The notes beneath the pieces are model-generated. The model made no database searches and was not told the DNA's origin. It saw nothing but the letters and a program-made list of their open reading frames with translations. Positions 21,781 through 30,637 of a DNA stretch of 64,000 bases are shown piece after piece (position 1 is the stretch's first letter; each line of letters starts with the position of its first letter). The stretch is taken from contig CAIUOP010000055.1 in NCBI GenBank assembly GCA_903900805.1, positions 1 to 64,000 on the forward strand, given 5' to 3'. The position numbers were made by a program, and so were the translations under genes. This DNA comes from an uncultured beta proteobacterium (GTDB lineage: Bacteria; Pseudomonadota; Gammaproteobacteria; Burkholderiales; Burkholderiaceae).

Positions 21781-21864
21781 TCACCAATGCATCAGTTCTC
21801 ATTTACTGAGAAAACTTTAAACCGCGACATCACTAGAGTCAAGATATCTAGGGTAAACCCTTGA

Positions 21865-22839
21865 CTAAATACGATTTTTCTCTATTTCCAGCATGCCCTC
21901 TTCCATGCCATAGATCGGCTCATAAGCCAATTGCTCTTTGGCCTTAGTTATCGAGACAGAAAACGGGTGCGCCATTAAATGGACCATCTCCCGAATTAAA
22001 GGGGGGTCTCCGCGCAGCGGTAAGTAATTCCAACCATTTTCCGTAAAACGCGCTAGTGGCCAGGCTAAGAAACGGGGTATGGATAAAGTAGGCACTTTGT
22101 AGTGACCTGCCAAAAGTCTTCTACTCATCCATTGCCTAAAACGAACTGGCGGTCCATCGCTGATAAAAAAGCTTTCTCGATTCGATTTGGATAGCAGCGC
22201 TTTTTGAACTGCTTTGCATAGATTCTGAATGTAGCAAGTTGAAAAAAGGTAGTCACCCTGATCAAACCAACCAAATTGATTCAAGTTGGCAGCTTTTCCT
22301 AAGATGCGATCAATGAGGTCGCCTTTACCCCAAATTGATGCAGGTCTCAGACTGAGGGTTCGCAGATTATCATCTCCAGCCGCCAGAACATACTTCTCTG
22401 CCAAGGACTTGCTATGACTATAGGGAAATTTTTCTAGGGGTGGTAAAGCGCGCGATTCACTCACTTCTAGATTGGGAATGGATGGGTCTTTAGCAATTGA
22501 TGCATCACTCATGTAAATAAACTGCGGAACTCCAGCTTGCTTAGCAGCCTGCAGAATATTTTGAGTCATGAGCACATTGGTCTCATGTAGTGCTTTTTTT
22601 GAATTCCACAACTTCATTTCTGCTGCGCAATGAATTACGCTATCAATGCCCTGTAGTCGCTTAGACAAACCTTGGACATCATTTAAGTCGCCTGAACAAA
22701 CTTCAATATTTTTTGCAGATTTGATTTTGAGCGACTGTGGCGCACGATAGTGAGCTACGACCTCATGCCCTGCTGCTATGAGAGACTGGGCCAAATGACT
22801 ACCCACAAAACCGCTGGCGCCAGTCAAGAAGATTTTCAT
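21865..22839 (-). CDS. NAD-dependent epimerase/dehydratase or 3-beta-HSD-like reductase
   Basis: 324 residues. An extended short-chain dehydrogenase: Rossmann motif FLTGASGFVGSHLAQSL (about 4-20), DLNDVQGL, catalytic Tyr and Lys in FPYSHSKSLAEKYV (about 138-151). The C-terminal half is typical of sterol/hopanoid or sugar epimerase-type members. The substrate cannot be told from the sequence. It is followed in transcription by nothing close; the gene upstream on the same strand (22858-23109) is probably co-transcribed with it. Confidence 0.75.
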   Translation of the reverse strand: MKIFLTGASGFVGSHLAQSLIAAGHEVVAHYRAPQSLKIKSAKNIEVCSGDLNDVQGLSKRLQGIDSVIHCAAEMKLWNSKKALHETNVLMTQNILQAAKQAGVPQFIYMSDASIAKDPSIPNLEVSESRALPPLEKFPYSHSKSLAEKYVLAAGDDNLRTLSLRPASIWGKGDLIDRILGKAANLNQFGWFDQGDYLFSTCYIQNLCKAVQKALLSKSNRESFFISDGPPVRFRQWMSRRLLAGHYKVPTLSIPRFLAWPLARFTENGWNYLPLRGDPPLIREMVHLMAHPFSVSITKAKEQLAYEPIYGMEEGMLEIEKNRI

Positions 22840-22857
22840 TGCGTGCTCATGTACTAC

Positions 22858-23109
22858 TCATTTGCTGAACCTTTGGCCAAGATACATGGCAGAGCGTCCA
22901 TAGTAATGGGCGGTGGCTAGCAATATTTTTGGCGAGAAACAAACAATCGTCAGAACAAGCAGTAGCAGGAAAGACCAATGCTGCGTAGACCCATAGCCGG
23001 CCAAGATGATGAGCCCTAGAAAAATGATCTTGCGTGTTTGACCGCGAGGTAGCCAGGGACTTCTTTTGTATAGGGGGTCTTTATTCGTTGCGGAGCTTTC
23101 GCCTGCCAT
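22858..23109 (-). CDS. Small membrane protein, unknown function
   Basis: 83 residues from the ATG at 23109 (MAGESSATNKDPLYKRSPWL); the frame also opens at 23157. I prefer the inner start because it has AGGA just upstream, although spacing is short, and leaves about 70 nt for a divergent promoter with the ABC transporter. Two hydrophobic stretches (KIIFLGLIILAGYGS and FLLLLVLTIVCFSPKILL) suggest an integral membrane protein. Its stop lies 18 nt before the epimerase start, so it probably shares that transcript. Confidence 0.55.
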   Translation of the reverse strand: MAGESSATNKDPLYKRSPWLPRGQTRKIIFLGLIILAGYGSTQHWSFLLLLVLTIVCFSPKILLATAHYYGRSAMYLGQRFSK

Positions 23110-23180
23110 CTTCCTGATATCTCTAAATATACAAAGCCAATCTAAGTAAACTATCATAGATAATTATTAGGGATTATTCA

Positions 23181-24953
23181 ATGACCAAGCAGAAGAGCAA
23201 GACCAATCCCCGTGGGTTTCGCACCCTTGCAGCACTAACCCCTTTTCTAAAGCCCTATAAAAAGCAATTTGTCTTAGCGATCTTTAGCTTGGTTCTGGCT
23301 GCCAGTGCAACCTTAGCCGTTCCCTTCTCTTTTAGACAAATCATTGATTTGGGATTTAATGCCAATAGTGGCAGCCAAATCAATACGACTTTTTTAACCT
23401 TATTTGCTGTTGCTTGTTTAGTCGCATTAGGTACGTCACTGCGTTTTTATATGGTGTCCTGGTTGGGCGAAAAGATTACGACCGATATTCGCTCCGCTGT
23501 CTATAGCCATGTCATCAAACAAAGCCCTGAGTTCTTTGAATTAACGCATAGCGGTGAAATTCTCTCGCGCCTCAACACTGATACCGTCCTGATCCAGACC
23601 TTAATTGGTACGAGTGTCTCGATGGCGATTCGCAATATGCTCTTGCTAGCAGGTGGCTTGGTAATGATGTTTATCACCAGCCCAAAATTATCAGTGCTGA
23701 TATTTGCTACCTTGCTAATGACCATCATTCCGACCGTGATTATGGGTAGACGTGTTCGCAAGCTTTCGCGTAATTCTCAGGATAAGATTGCCGATGCCTC
23801 TGCCCTAGCAAGCGAGAAATTAAACGCCATTCCAACGATTCAGTCTTTTACCAATGAAAAGATTGAAATCAATCGCTTTAACCAATCGATTCAAACGGCC
23901 CTAATTGCGGCGATCACCCGGACACAAGCTCGATCTTTACTCACCTTTGTTGCGATCTTATTTGGCTTTACCAGCATTATTTTGGTTCTCTGGCTTGGCG
24001 CTTATGCCGTGATGGATAACCAAATTACCGCTGGAGAGTTATCTCAATTTATTTTGTATGCTGTGATTGTGGCCGGTGCGATTGCTGGTATCTCTGAAGT
24101 AGTGGGTGATACTCAAAGAGCCATTGGTGCTAGTGATCGTCTTTTAGAACTACTCAACGTTCAGTCATCTATTCAGACGGTAGCAGTGGTGGAATCAATC
24201 CCCCAGGTTAATGCCAATGGTATTGGAGTGGCAGTGGATAACTTGTGCTTTCACTATCCCTCTAATCAAAATAGCGTTTTATCGGATGTCTCTTTTGAGA
24301 TTAAACCTGGTGAGAGAATTGCGGTTGTTGGCCCCTCTGGTGCTGGTAAGACTACCCTCTTTCAACTACTTCAGCGCTTTTATGATCCCACCAGCGGGAA
24401 GATTCTGTTTAATGGCATCAACATTCGAGATCTTGAATTAGAAGCTCTGCGCAAAATGATTGGTGTAGTGCCACAAGACATTGTGATTTTTTCTGATAAC
24501 GCCATGGAAAATATTCGCTTTGGGAAAATGGATGCTACGGATGATGAGGTTTTCGCTGCCGCTCGCTTAGCAATTGCTGATGAATTTATCTCTAAGCTGC
24601 CTGAGGGCTACCAAAGCTTCTTAGGTGATCGCGGTATTCGCTTATCAGGAGGACAAAAGCAGCGCATTGCGATTGCCAGAGTCTTGTTAAAGAATCCAGC
24701 ACTATTACTTCTCGATGAAGCTACAAGTGCTCTTGATGCTGAATCAGAATTACTCGTTCAGCGCGCACTTGAGGCCGCCATGGATCACCGAACTACTATT
24801 GTGATTGCGCATCGACTCTCTACAGTCAAGCAAGCTGACAAAATTCTGGTTTTGGAAAACGGACGAATCATTGAAACCGGCACCCATGCCGATTTAATCT
24901 TGCGCAGTGGTCTGTATGCCCGTTTGGCTAAACTGCAATTTACGGATCAATAA
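23181..24953 (+). CDS. ABC exporter, fused permease and ATPase (MsbA/LmrA-like)
   Basis: 590 residues. N-terminal six-helix exporter domain (about 30-310) and C-terminal nucleotide-binding domain with Walker A GPSGAGKTTLFQ (about 386-397), signature RLSGGQKQR, Walker B LLLLDEATSALD and the switch histidine in IVIAHRLSTV. It would work as a homodimer or half-transporter in the inner membrane. The cargo is not evident from sequence; lipid or drug export are the usual roles of the family. It is divergent from the small membrane gene and convergent with the MCP gene. Confidence 0.85.
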   Translation: MTKQKSKTNPRGFRTLAALTPFLKPYKKQFVLAIFSLVLAASATLAVPFSFRQIIDLGFNANSGSQINTTFLTLFAVACLVALGTSLRFYMVSWLGEKITTDIRSAVYSHVIKQSPEFFELTHSGEILSRLNTDTVLIQTLIGTSVSMAIRNMLLLAGGLVMMFITSPKLSVLIFATLLMTIIPTVIMGRRVRKLSRNSQDKIADASALASEKLNAIPTIQSFTNEKIEINRFNQSIQTALIAAITRTQARSLLTFVAILFGFTSIILVLWLGAYAVMDNQITAGELSQFILYAVIVAGAIAGISEVVGDTQRAIGASDRLLELLNVQSSIQTVAVVESIPQVNANGIGVAVDNLCFHYPSNQNSVLSDVSFEIKPGERIAVVGPSGAGKTTLFQLLQRFYDPTSGKILFNGINIRDLELEALRKMIGVVPQDIVIFSDNAMENIRFGKMDATDDEVFAAARLAIADEFISKLPEGYQSFLGDRGIRLSGGQKQRIAIARVLLKNPALLLLDEATSALDAESELLVQRALEAAMDHRTTIVIAHRLSTVKQADKILVLENGRIIETGTHADLILRSGLYARLAKLQFTDQ

Positions 24954-25040
24954 GAAATCAGGAAGTCAGCGCAGCCTTAAATTATCAGCAGCATTCTCAT
25001 AGCTCGCTAGAGAAGTACACCAACTCCTTTTGCACTGCTA

Positions 25041-26669
25041 TTAGCACTCAAACTTAGAAACGAGATCCTTTAGTTTAGCTGCTACTTTTGCTAACTCAGC
25101 AGAGGAGTGCTGAATTTCAGATGAGCCTGAAGAAATACCCCGAGAGGCTAATGCTACTGCTTCAACAGTCTCTGTAATTCTGGCTGAGCTACCTGCTGAT
25201 GTGGAAATATTTCGGGAAATCTCGCTGACGGTAGCAGCTTGCTCTTCAACTGCTGATGCAATGATGCCGGAGATGTCATCAATTTTATTAATAATCTGGG
25301 TGATTTCAGCAATCGATTCGATCGCAGCTTTAGCATCAGCCTGAATGGCATCAATTGACTGACCAATTTCATTGGTGGCTTTTGCGGTAGAACGAGCCAA
25401 TTCTTTTACTTCATTTGCCACTACGGCAAAGCCTTTTCCTAACTCTCCAGCTCGTGCTGCTTCGATGGTCGCATTCAGAGCGAGCAAATTAGTTTGTTCA
25501 GCAATATCTGCAATCACTGCGACTACTTCACCTATTTGAATGCTACTGTTGCTCAGTTTAGACATTTGCTGATTAGTATTATTCGCAATGGTGACCGCTT
25601 TGTTAGCAACCCGGGAAGCTTCCATAGCATTGATGGAAATCTCCCGAATGCTAGAGCTAAATTCCTCGGCTGAAGTCGCTACAGACTGCGTGTTTTGACT
25701 AACGATGTCAGAGGATTGAGCAACTTCATTTGCCTGAGTAGATGTTTCTTCTGCATTAGCATTCAGTTGGGCGCTTACTGCAGCCAACTCCTCGGAGGAT
25801 GCACTAATCATTAGTGCATTGTTACTAATTTCTTGAATGGCCCCACGAAGATTATCTTGTAGTTTTTGAGTGGACTGCGCAATTTGACCTACGACGCCAG
25901 CATAATTAATGCCTTCAATAGTAGTGTTTAGACGAGACTCAGCCAAAGCATTCAGCGCTTCTTTAGTCTTGTTAAGGGGATCAATAATAGAATGTCTAAA
26001 ACGAATACCAATCAGAATGCTTAGTCCGATTGAGATAAGAATGGTCACAAGCGTAGAGATAATTGCATAATGCTTAGCTGACTCAGCTGCTTGGTTAAAT
26101 AGAGCGGCACTTTCTAATTTGGCATCCACAAAATCCTGTAAGTTTTTTGTGATACGCGGCTTAAAGCCCTGAAACTTGTCACTAAAATACATGGCAGTTG
26201 CAGCAGATGGAGAACTCTTTTCAAGGATAGCGACCTGCTCGATTGCAATTACGTAAATATCAAAGTCTTCAACTAACTCATTAAACTCAACCCTTGTTTT
26301 AGAGCGGATAATTTTGACATCAGCACGTTTGATGTTTTCTTGTAAATTAGTTTTTAGCTTTTCAATAGTTGCTAATGATTGCTCACGCAGTGCTTGCCCT
26401 TCATTTTTATTTGGAAGAGTGGATGCAAGCAGTAAGTGATTGAGTGTAATATCTAATGCGGCGGCGTCAATTTGTAATTGCTTTGAATCTTCGATCCCTT
26501 TTGAGCCTTGTTCATATAACCAGTCGGCACTTTTGCCCATGACGTAGTAGCCATAGATTGAAATTCCCCCAACGATCAGCGTAAAAAATAGAATCAGACC
26601 AAAGCTAACTTGCAGCTTAGTTTTGACAGTAGACCGTCTTTCAAAATTATCTAAAAAGTTGCGAAACAT
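25041..26669 (-). CDS. Methyl-accepting chemotaxis protein
   Basis: 542 residues. TM1 about 20-46, a periplasmic sensing domain rich in helices (about 47-200), TM2 about 200-225 ([20 protein letters not shown]), HAMP, then the cytoplasmic coiled-coil with the conserved hairpin tip [20 protein letters not shown]. The periplasmic part resembles four-helix-bundle ligand domains but I cannot name the ligand. There is no C-terminal CheR-docking pentapeptide (ends KDLVSKFEC). It is divergent from cheA, sharing a 146-nt control region. Confidence 0.88.
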   Translation of the reverse strand: MFRNFLDNFERRSTVKTKLQVSFGLILFFTLIVGGISIYGYYVMGKSADWLYEQGSKGIEDSKQLQIDAAALDITLNHLLLASTLPNKNEGQALREQSLATIEKLKTNLQENIKRADVKIIRSKTRVEFNELVEDFDIYVIAIEQVAILEKSSPSAATAMYFSDKFQGFKPRITKNLQDFVDAKLESAALFNQAAESAKHYAIISTLVTILISIGLSILIGIRFRHSIIDPLNKTKEALNALAESRLNTTIEGINYAGVVGQIAQSTQKLQDNLRGAIQEISNNALMISASSEELAAVSAQLNANAEETSTQANEVAQSSDIVSQNTQSVATSAEEFSSSIREISINAMEASRVANKAVTIANNTNQQMSKLSNSSIQIGEVVAVIADIAEQTNLLALNATIEAARAGELGKGFAVVANEVKELARSTAKATNEIGQSIDAIQADAKAAIESIAEITQIINKIDDISGIIASAVEEQAATVSEISRNISTSAGSSARITETVEAVALASRGISSGSSEIQHSSAELAKVAAKLKDLVSKFEC

Positions 26670-26815
26670 TCGGTAGGGCTTCCTGAAGAAGGTTTATGCG
26701 TAAGGTGGCCAATTGAATGGGGCTAATTTATGGTTATTGCCTAATATAAGCTAATATTACAGTAGTCCCCATTCTATCCGCCCGCCCAAATAAATGTCTA
26801 TTACTATTAGCTTAA

Positions 26816-29050
26816 ATGGAAAATCAGGACGAAATCCTCGCTGAATTTATCCTGGAAGCCCGGGAAATTATCGATCGACTAGACGGTGATTTTGTACGTC
26901 TTGAAGAAAACCCTGAGGATCAGGCCTTGGTGGGTAATATCTTCCGAGGATTACACACCCTTAAAGGGAGTAGCGGCTTTTTTTATCTCAAGCGCTTAGA
27001 GAAGCTTTCTCATGCTGGTGAGAGTTTACTTGGCAAAATTCGTGCTGGTCAGGCTACTTTAGATTTTGATAAATCTACTCGCTTGCTGGAGATGAATGAC
27101 ATTCTTCGAAGCATTATTGAGGGGGTGGAAGCGAATCGTGAAGAGCCTGCTGGTGATGACGGGGAGTTGATTGCAGCTTTACTTGGTGAAGCTTCAGTTA
27201 CAGTAAAACAGACTCAAGACACGACTTCACCTCCAGTGACAAATGAAGTATCTGAAGTAATCATTAAGCCAGAATCACAACCTGCCCCAGAAATTCAGAT
27301 GGAGTATTCAGAACCTACAGAGGCTCTCATACCTAACACTCCAGGGCAAGAGGTTGTAGTCCCCGTTAAAGTCAATCCAGAAGTACTCGATAAGTTAATG
27401 AATATTGCTAGTGAGATGGTGCTTGCGCGTAATCGATTACTGCCCTTTTCTCAGCAATCTAGCGATAAGTTATTTACTAGTGCAGTGCGAAGTATTGACC
27501 TCTTAACCCTAGAGCTGCAAGAACGCATGATGAAAATGCGGATGCAGCCTATTTTTCATATTTGGGACAAGTTTCCCCGCTTAGTCAGAGATGTTTCTGC
27601 TGAGTGCGGCAAGAAGGTACGCCTTTTGCAAGAGGGATCTGAAACTGAGTTAGATCGTATCTTGCTTGATAGTATTCGTGATCCACTCATACATCTCATT
27701 CGCAACAGCATAGATCACAGTATTGAATCTCCAGAAATCCGTTTAGAAAAAGGGAAGACAGAGATTGCATACTTAGTCCTTCGTGCGGCACACCAAAATG
27801 GCATCGTCATTGTTGAGGTGATTGATGATGGAGCTGGCGTAGATTTCGAGCGTGTGCGTCAGCGTGCCGTATCTCGCGGCTTAATCAGTGCTGAAAAAGC
27901 GCAATTGCTAAATCACAAAGAGTTGATTGATCTCATCTTCCTTCCGGGCTTCTCTACGCGTGACGCTATTACCAATCTCTCCGGCCGAGGGGTAGGCATG
28001 GATGTGGTGAAAAACAATATTGAGAATATTGGTGGCAGCATTGAAATTACCAGCATTCCCAATGAAGGTACCCATGTCAAGTTAAAGATCCCTCTGACAT
28101 TGGCTATCCTGCCAACCTTATTTGTCAGGTCTGGGGGGGAGATATTCTTAATTCCCCAAAACCGTATCTTAGAATTAGTCCGTTTTGCTCCAGATCAAGC
28201 TAATAATGGTATTGAAGATTTTTATGGCACCCCAACGTTCCGCTTGAGAGATAAGTTAATCCCCTTATTGTTCTTAGATGAGCAACTGAAGATGGTTAAA
28301 AAACCACTGAAGCCAAAACAGAAGCTCTTTATTACTCTTCTGAACTTCAATGGCACTTTATTTGGATTGGTTGTAGAAGAAGTCTTGAATATTCAAGATA
28401 TCGTTATCAAGCCTTTGGGCGAGTTATTAAGAGATATGTCTAATTTTGCCGGCGCTACCATTATGGGTGATGGCGAAGTTGCCCTCATTTTGGATGTGGA
28501 TGGTATTGCCCGTAAATCCGGCTTGGTTGAGCGACTCCAAGCTAATCCAATTAGGCAGGAAGAGCTCTATGTGCCGACTGTCGAGGAGATGGTTTCCGTA
28601 TTGCTTTTTGAGATTCCTGGGCTCAATAAAATCGCCCTACCTTTGGACTCTATCGACCATATTATTAAGTTAGATCCAAGTCAAATTCAGCAAAATGGTA
28701 TCCGTGAAGTCGTCTATTTTAATGAGCAGCTGATGGATTTAGTGCGGCTCGATCATTATGTTAGCGGGGGGTCTAAGGATTCTCACTTGCATCACTCTCG
28801 CGTTCCAGTATTAACGTGCCATTACCGTGATCGCTTATATGGTTTAGTGGTAAAGCAAGTGACCGATATTATTGAAGTACCTGCTAAATTGCATGAGCTC
28901 TCAACCCCTCAACGAGGTTTAAATGGCTGCATCATCTACAATGATCTAGTGATTAATGTCTTGGACTTAGAAGAGGTATTGGTGATGCACAATATCCAAG
29001 AAGAGTCTGATGAATATCCTAAAGTCATTGATTTATATCTTCCCGGTTAA
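26816..29050 (+). CDS. cheA: Chemotaxis histidine kinase CheA with an extra C-terminal CheW-like region
   Basis: 744 residues. Order: Hpt domain with phospho-acceptor His47 in GLHTLKGSSGFF (P1); a short acidic linker in place of a clear P2 CheY-binding domain; P3 dimerisation helices (PVKVNPEVLDKLMNIASEM, about 183-201); ATPase with HLIRNSIDHSIESP (N box), DDGAGVD (G1) and GFSTRDAITNLSGRGVGMD; a CheW-like P5 (about 430-555); then a further CheW-like segment (about 590-725). No receiver domain. The extra CheW-like unit and missing P2 set it apart from E. coli CheA. The first partner is CheW, 2 nt downstream. Confidence 0.88.
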   Translation: MENQDEILAEFILEAREIIDRLDGDFVRLEENPEDQALVGNIFRGLHTLKGSSGFFYLKRLEKLSHAGESLLGKIRAGQATLDFDKSTRLLEMNDILRSIIEGVEANREEPAGDDGELIAALLGEASVTVKQTQDTTSPPVTNEVSEVIIKPESQPAPEIQMEYSEPTEALIPNTPGQEVVVPVKVNPEVLDKLMNIASEMVLARNRLLPFSQQSSDKLFTSAVRSIDLLTLELQERMMKMRMQPIFHIWDKFPRLVRDVSAECGKKVRLLQEGSETELDRILLDSIRDPLIHLIRNSIDHSIESPEIRLEKGKTEIAYLVLRAAHQNGIVIVEVIDDGAGVDFERVRQRAVSRGLISAEKAQLLNHKELIDLIFLPGFSTRDAITNLSGRGVGMDVVKNNIENIGGSIEITSIPNEGTHVKLKIPLTLAILPTLFVRSGGEIFLIPQNRILELVRFAPDQANNGIEDFYGTPTFRLRDKLIPLLFLDEQLKMVKKPLKPKQKLFITLLNFNGTLFGLVVEEVLNIQDIVIKPLGELLRDMSNFAGATIMGDGEVALILDVDGIARKSGLVERLQANPIRQEELYVPTVEEMVSVLLFEIPGLNKIALPLDSIDHIIKLDPSQIQQNGIREVVYFNEQLMDLVRLDHYVSGGSKDSHLHHSRVPVLTCHYRDRLYGLVVKQVTDIIEVPAKLHELSTPQRGLNGCIIYNDLVINVLDLEEVLVMHNIQEESDEYPKVIDLYLPG

Positions 29051-29052
29051 AT

Positions 29053-29523
29053 ATGGAACGCTCATTCTTAACCTTTAATGTTGGCAGCTATACCTTAGGT
29101 ATTCCTGCAGAAGAATTGATTGAGGTCAATCGAAATTTAAGCTGCACCAATGTGCCGGGCAGCCCCAAAATGATTCGGGGCATATTGAATTTGCGAGGCT
29201 TACTAATGCCAGTAGTCGATATTAGTGCCTACTTAGATATTGCTGATTCAAAGTGTGAGTCATTTAGCATCATTCTTAAAGTACAAGAAAATAATATTGC
29301 ATTGATGGTAGATGCGATCGGCGATATTCTGACGTTTAATAACGAAGAACTGGTATTACCACCAAGCCATTTATCAGGACAATTTGAAGGGGCAATTGAA
29401 GGTGCATTTAGATTGCCTGAAGGACTTTTAATTCTGTTAGATACCGCTGCAATCTCTCGTAATGCCCAAAATCCGCATGGGATAGTTCCTACTGCCCTTC
29501 AGTCGCTGCCTGCATTGCCCTAA
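29053..29523 (+). CDS. cheW: Chemotaxis coupling protein CheW
   Basis: 156 residues: a single CheW domain (FNVGSYTLGIPAEELIEVNR at the N-terminus, NLRGLLMPVVDI at about 52-63, and ALMVDAIGDILTF about 85-97). It links receptors to CheA. It begins 2 nt after the cheA stop, so the two are coupled. No cheY, cheR, cheB or cheZ follows; the next 500 nt have no large gene. Confidence 0.88.
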   Translation: MERSFLTFNVGSYTLGIPAEELIEVNRNLSCTNVPGSPKMIRGILNLRGLLMPVVDISAYLDIADSKCESFSIILKVQENNIALMVDAIGDILTFNNEELVLPPSHLSGQFEGAIEGAFRLPEGLLILLDTAAISRNAQNPHGIVPTALQSLPALP

Positions 29524-29623
29524 TAGGATTGATAGATCTTAAGTAGTGTTCTGTATACCTGTTTGGCAAAACTGTAATTACAGATCGATCAGAAGTAGAG
29601 AATGTAGCAAAGGTAATGCAGTT

Positions 29624-29755
29624 TTAGATTATCCGTAGCATTTTCAGAATTCCCCAGATCATCCAAATAATCAGCAAGACTAAGACAGTTCGTGCATCTA
29701 GCGAAATTCTGAATAACTGCAATTGTCTGTGAGAACACTCTATAGAAACTCGCAA
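29624..29755 (-). CDS. Possible 43-residue membrane peptide
   Basis: A minus-strand frame of 43 codons starting TTG, preceded by AGGAG with a 7-nt gap. The C-terminal half is very hydrophobic (ARTVLVLLIIWMIWGILKML) and would make one membrane helix. Against it: a TTG start, the short length and no known family. Treat as a candidate only. Confidence 0.3.
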   Translation of the reverse strand: MRVSIECSHRQLQLFRISLDARTVLVLLIIWMIWGILKMLRII

Positions 29756-29985
29756 AGCCGATCTCCTCAATTTGAAGAGTTCAGCGTAGAGCTATCAGTA
29801 GGTATTGAATAGAGCTGAAAGATGAATTGGTTGTGGGAAAGCACACAACATTACAGCCTCCTACACCTTATGCATACAAATTACTTTTGTGAATCTGAAT
29901 TACGTCCCTGAGAAACCTTCTTGCGCATGAATGCTGGCTTGATGGCTTCTTCCTGCCATTAAGCCCGTGCTCCTTAAGCCTTTAC

Positions 29986-30010
29986 AAGTGTAAGGCTTTG
30001 CTTTACACTT
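29986..30010. promoter_or_regulatory. Inverted repeat in the higBA promoter
   Basis: AAGTGTAA, 9 nt, TTACACTT: perfect 8-bp arms. It overlaps a candidate promoter TTTACA (30002-30007), 16 nt, TAAAAT (30024-30029). HigA antitoxins normally bind such palindromes to autorepress their operon; this is inferred here. Confidence 0.5.
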
Positions 30011-30031
30011 TATTACAAGCCTTTAAAATGG

Positions 30032-30052
30032 ATAAATGATTGAATCATTTAT
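30032..30052. promoter_or_regulatory. Perfect palindrome over the higB start codon
   Basis: ATAAATGATT, one central G, AATCATTTAT: 10-bp perfect arms. The higB ATG (30036-30038) lies inside the left arm and a second in-frame ATG begins in the right arm. It could serve as HigA operator or as an mRNA hairpin that hides the toxin start. Confidence 0.55.
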
Positions 30053-30311
30053 GCACAAGGGCTTGAAAGAGTTATTTGAGGACGGCAAAAGCATCAAAGT
30101 TCAGAAGTTGTTGGTTGCCAGAATTCTGCGTCGCTTAGATGCAATTGATTCTGCTAAATCACTAGATGATCTAAAGGTTCCAGGTTTTAATTTTCATGGA
30201 TTAGAAGGAGTTCCGAAACGCTACAGCATTCACATCAATGGTCCTTGGTGCCTCACTTTTGAGTGGCGCGAAGAAAATGCTTATCGACTTAACTTAGAAA
30301 ACTATCACTAA
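30036..30311 (+). CDS. higB: HigB-type mRNA interferase toxin
   Basis: 91 residues, RelE/HigB fold. MIESFMHKGLKELFEDGKSI at the start matches the family pattern (MIxSFxHKGLxxFFxxG), followed by RRLDAIDSAKSLDDLKVPG and the C-terminal GPWCLTFEWREENAYRLNLENYH, where the catalytic basic/aromatic residues of the family lie. HigB toxins cleave mRNA on the ribosome. It is the first gene of a toxin-before-antitoxin operon, with higA starting 4 nt after its stop. The start at 30036 fits family length; 30051 is an alternative. Confidence 0.85.
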   Translation: MIESFMHKGLKELFEDGKSIKVQKLLVARILRRLDAIDSAKSLDDLKVPGFNFHGLEGVPKRYSIHINGPWCLTFEWREENAYRLNLENYH

Positions 30312-30315
30312 TATC

Positions 30316-30618
30316 ATGCGCAAAAGATCACCCACCCATCCAGGCGCCATCTTGAGAGAAGATGTCTTTCCTACGCTTGGCATCTCTGTTACTGAGTTTT
30401 CTAGGCACCTTGGGATTTCTAGACAGACACTTCACTCTGTACTAGCCGAAAAGAGCTCAATCACTCCTGAGCTAGCTTTGCGCATAGGTGCATTCTTGGG
30501 TAATGGCCCACAACTGTGGATAGAAATGCAGTCGAAATATGACTTGTGGCAAGCAGAGGTCAAACTAAAGAAAGTATTACCTAAAATTACTCTCTTTAAA
30601 GATCTTTTAGCTGCTTAA
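30316..30618 (+). CDS. higA: HigA-type antitoxin, XRE family
   Basis: 100 residues. The N-terminus MRKRSPTHPGAILREDVFP is the usual HigA opening and is followed by a helix-turn-helix (VTEFSRHLGISRQTLHSVLA, about 25-44) and NGPQLWIEMQSKYDLWQA. It neutralises HigB and should repress the operon through the palindromes upstream. It is convergent with the dehydratase gene (19-nt gap). Confidence 0.88.
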   Translation: MRKRSPTHPGAILREDVFPTLGISVTEFSRHLGISRQTLHSVLAEKSSITPELALRIGAFLGNGPQLWIEMQSKYDLWQAEVKLKKVLPKITLFKDLLAA

Positions 30619-30637
30619 CCCACCACCCCATAGCTCT

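Larger units (their letters stand above)
29524..30035. other. Gene-poor interval between cheW and higB
   Basis: About 510 nt. It contains one possible 43-codon minus-strand ORF (29624-29755) and, at its right end, the inverted repeats of the higBA promoter. The remaining sequence shows no ORF with a ribosome site, tRNA or strong terminator that I can support. Confidence 0.5.
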
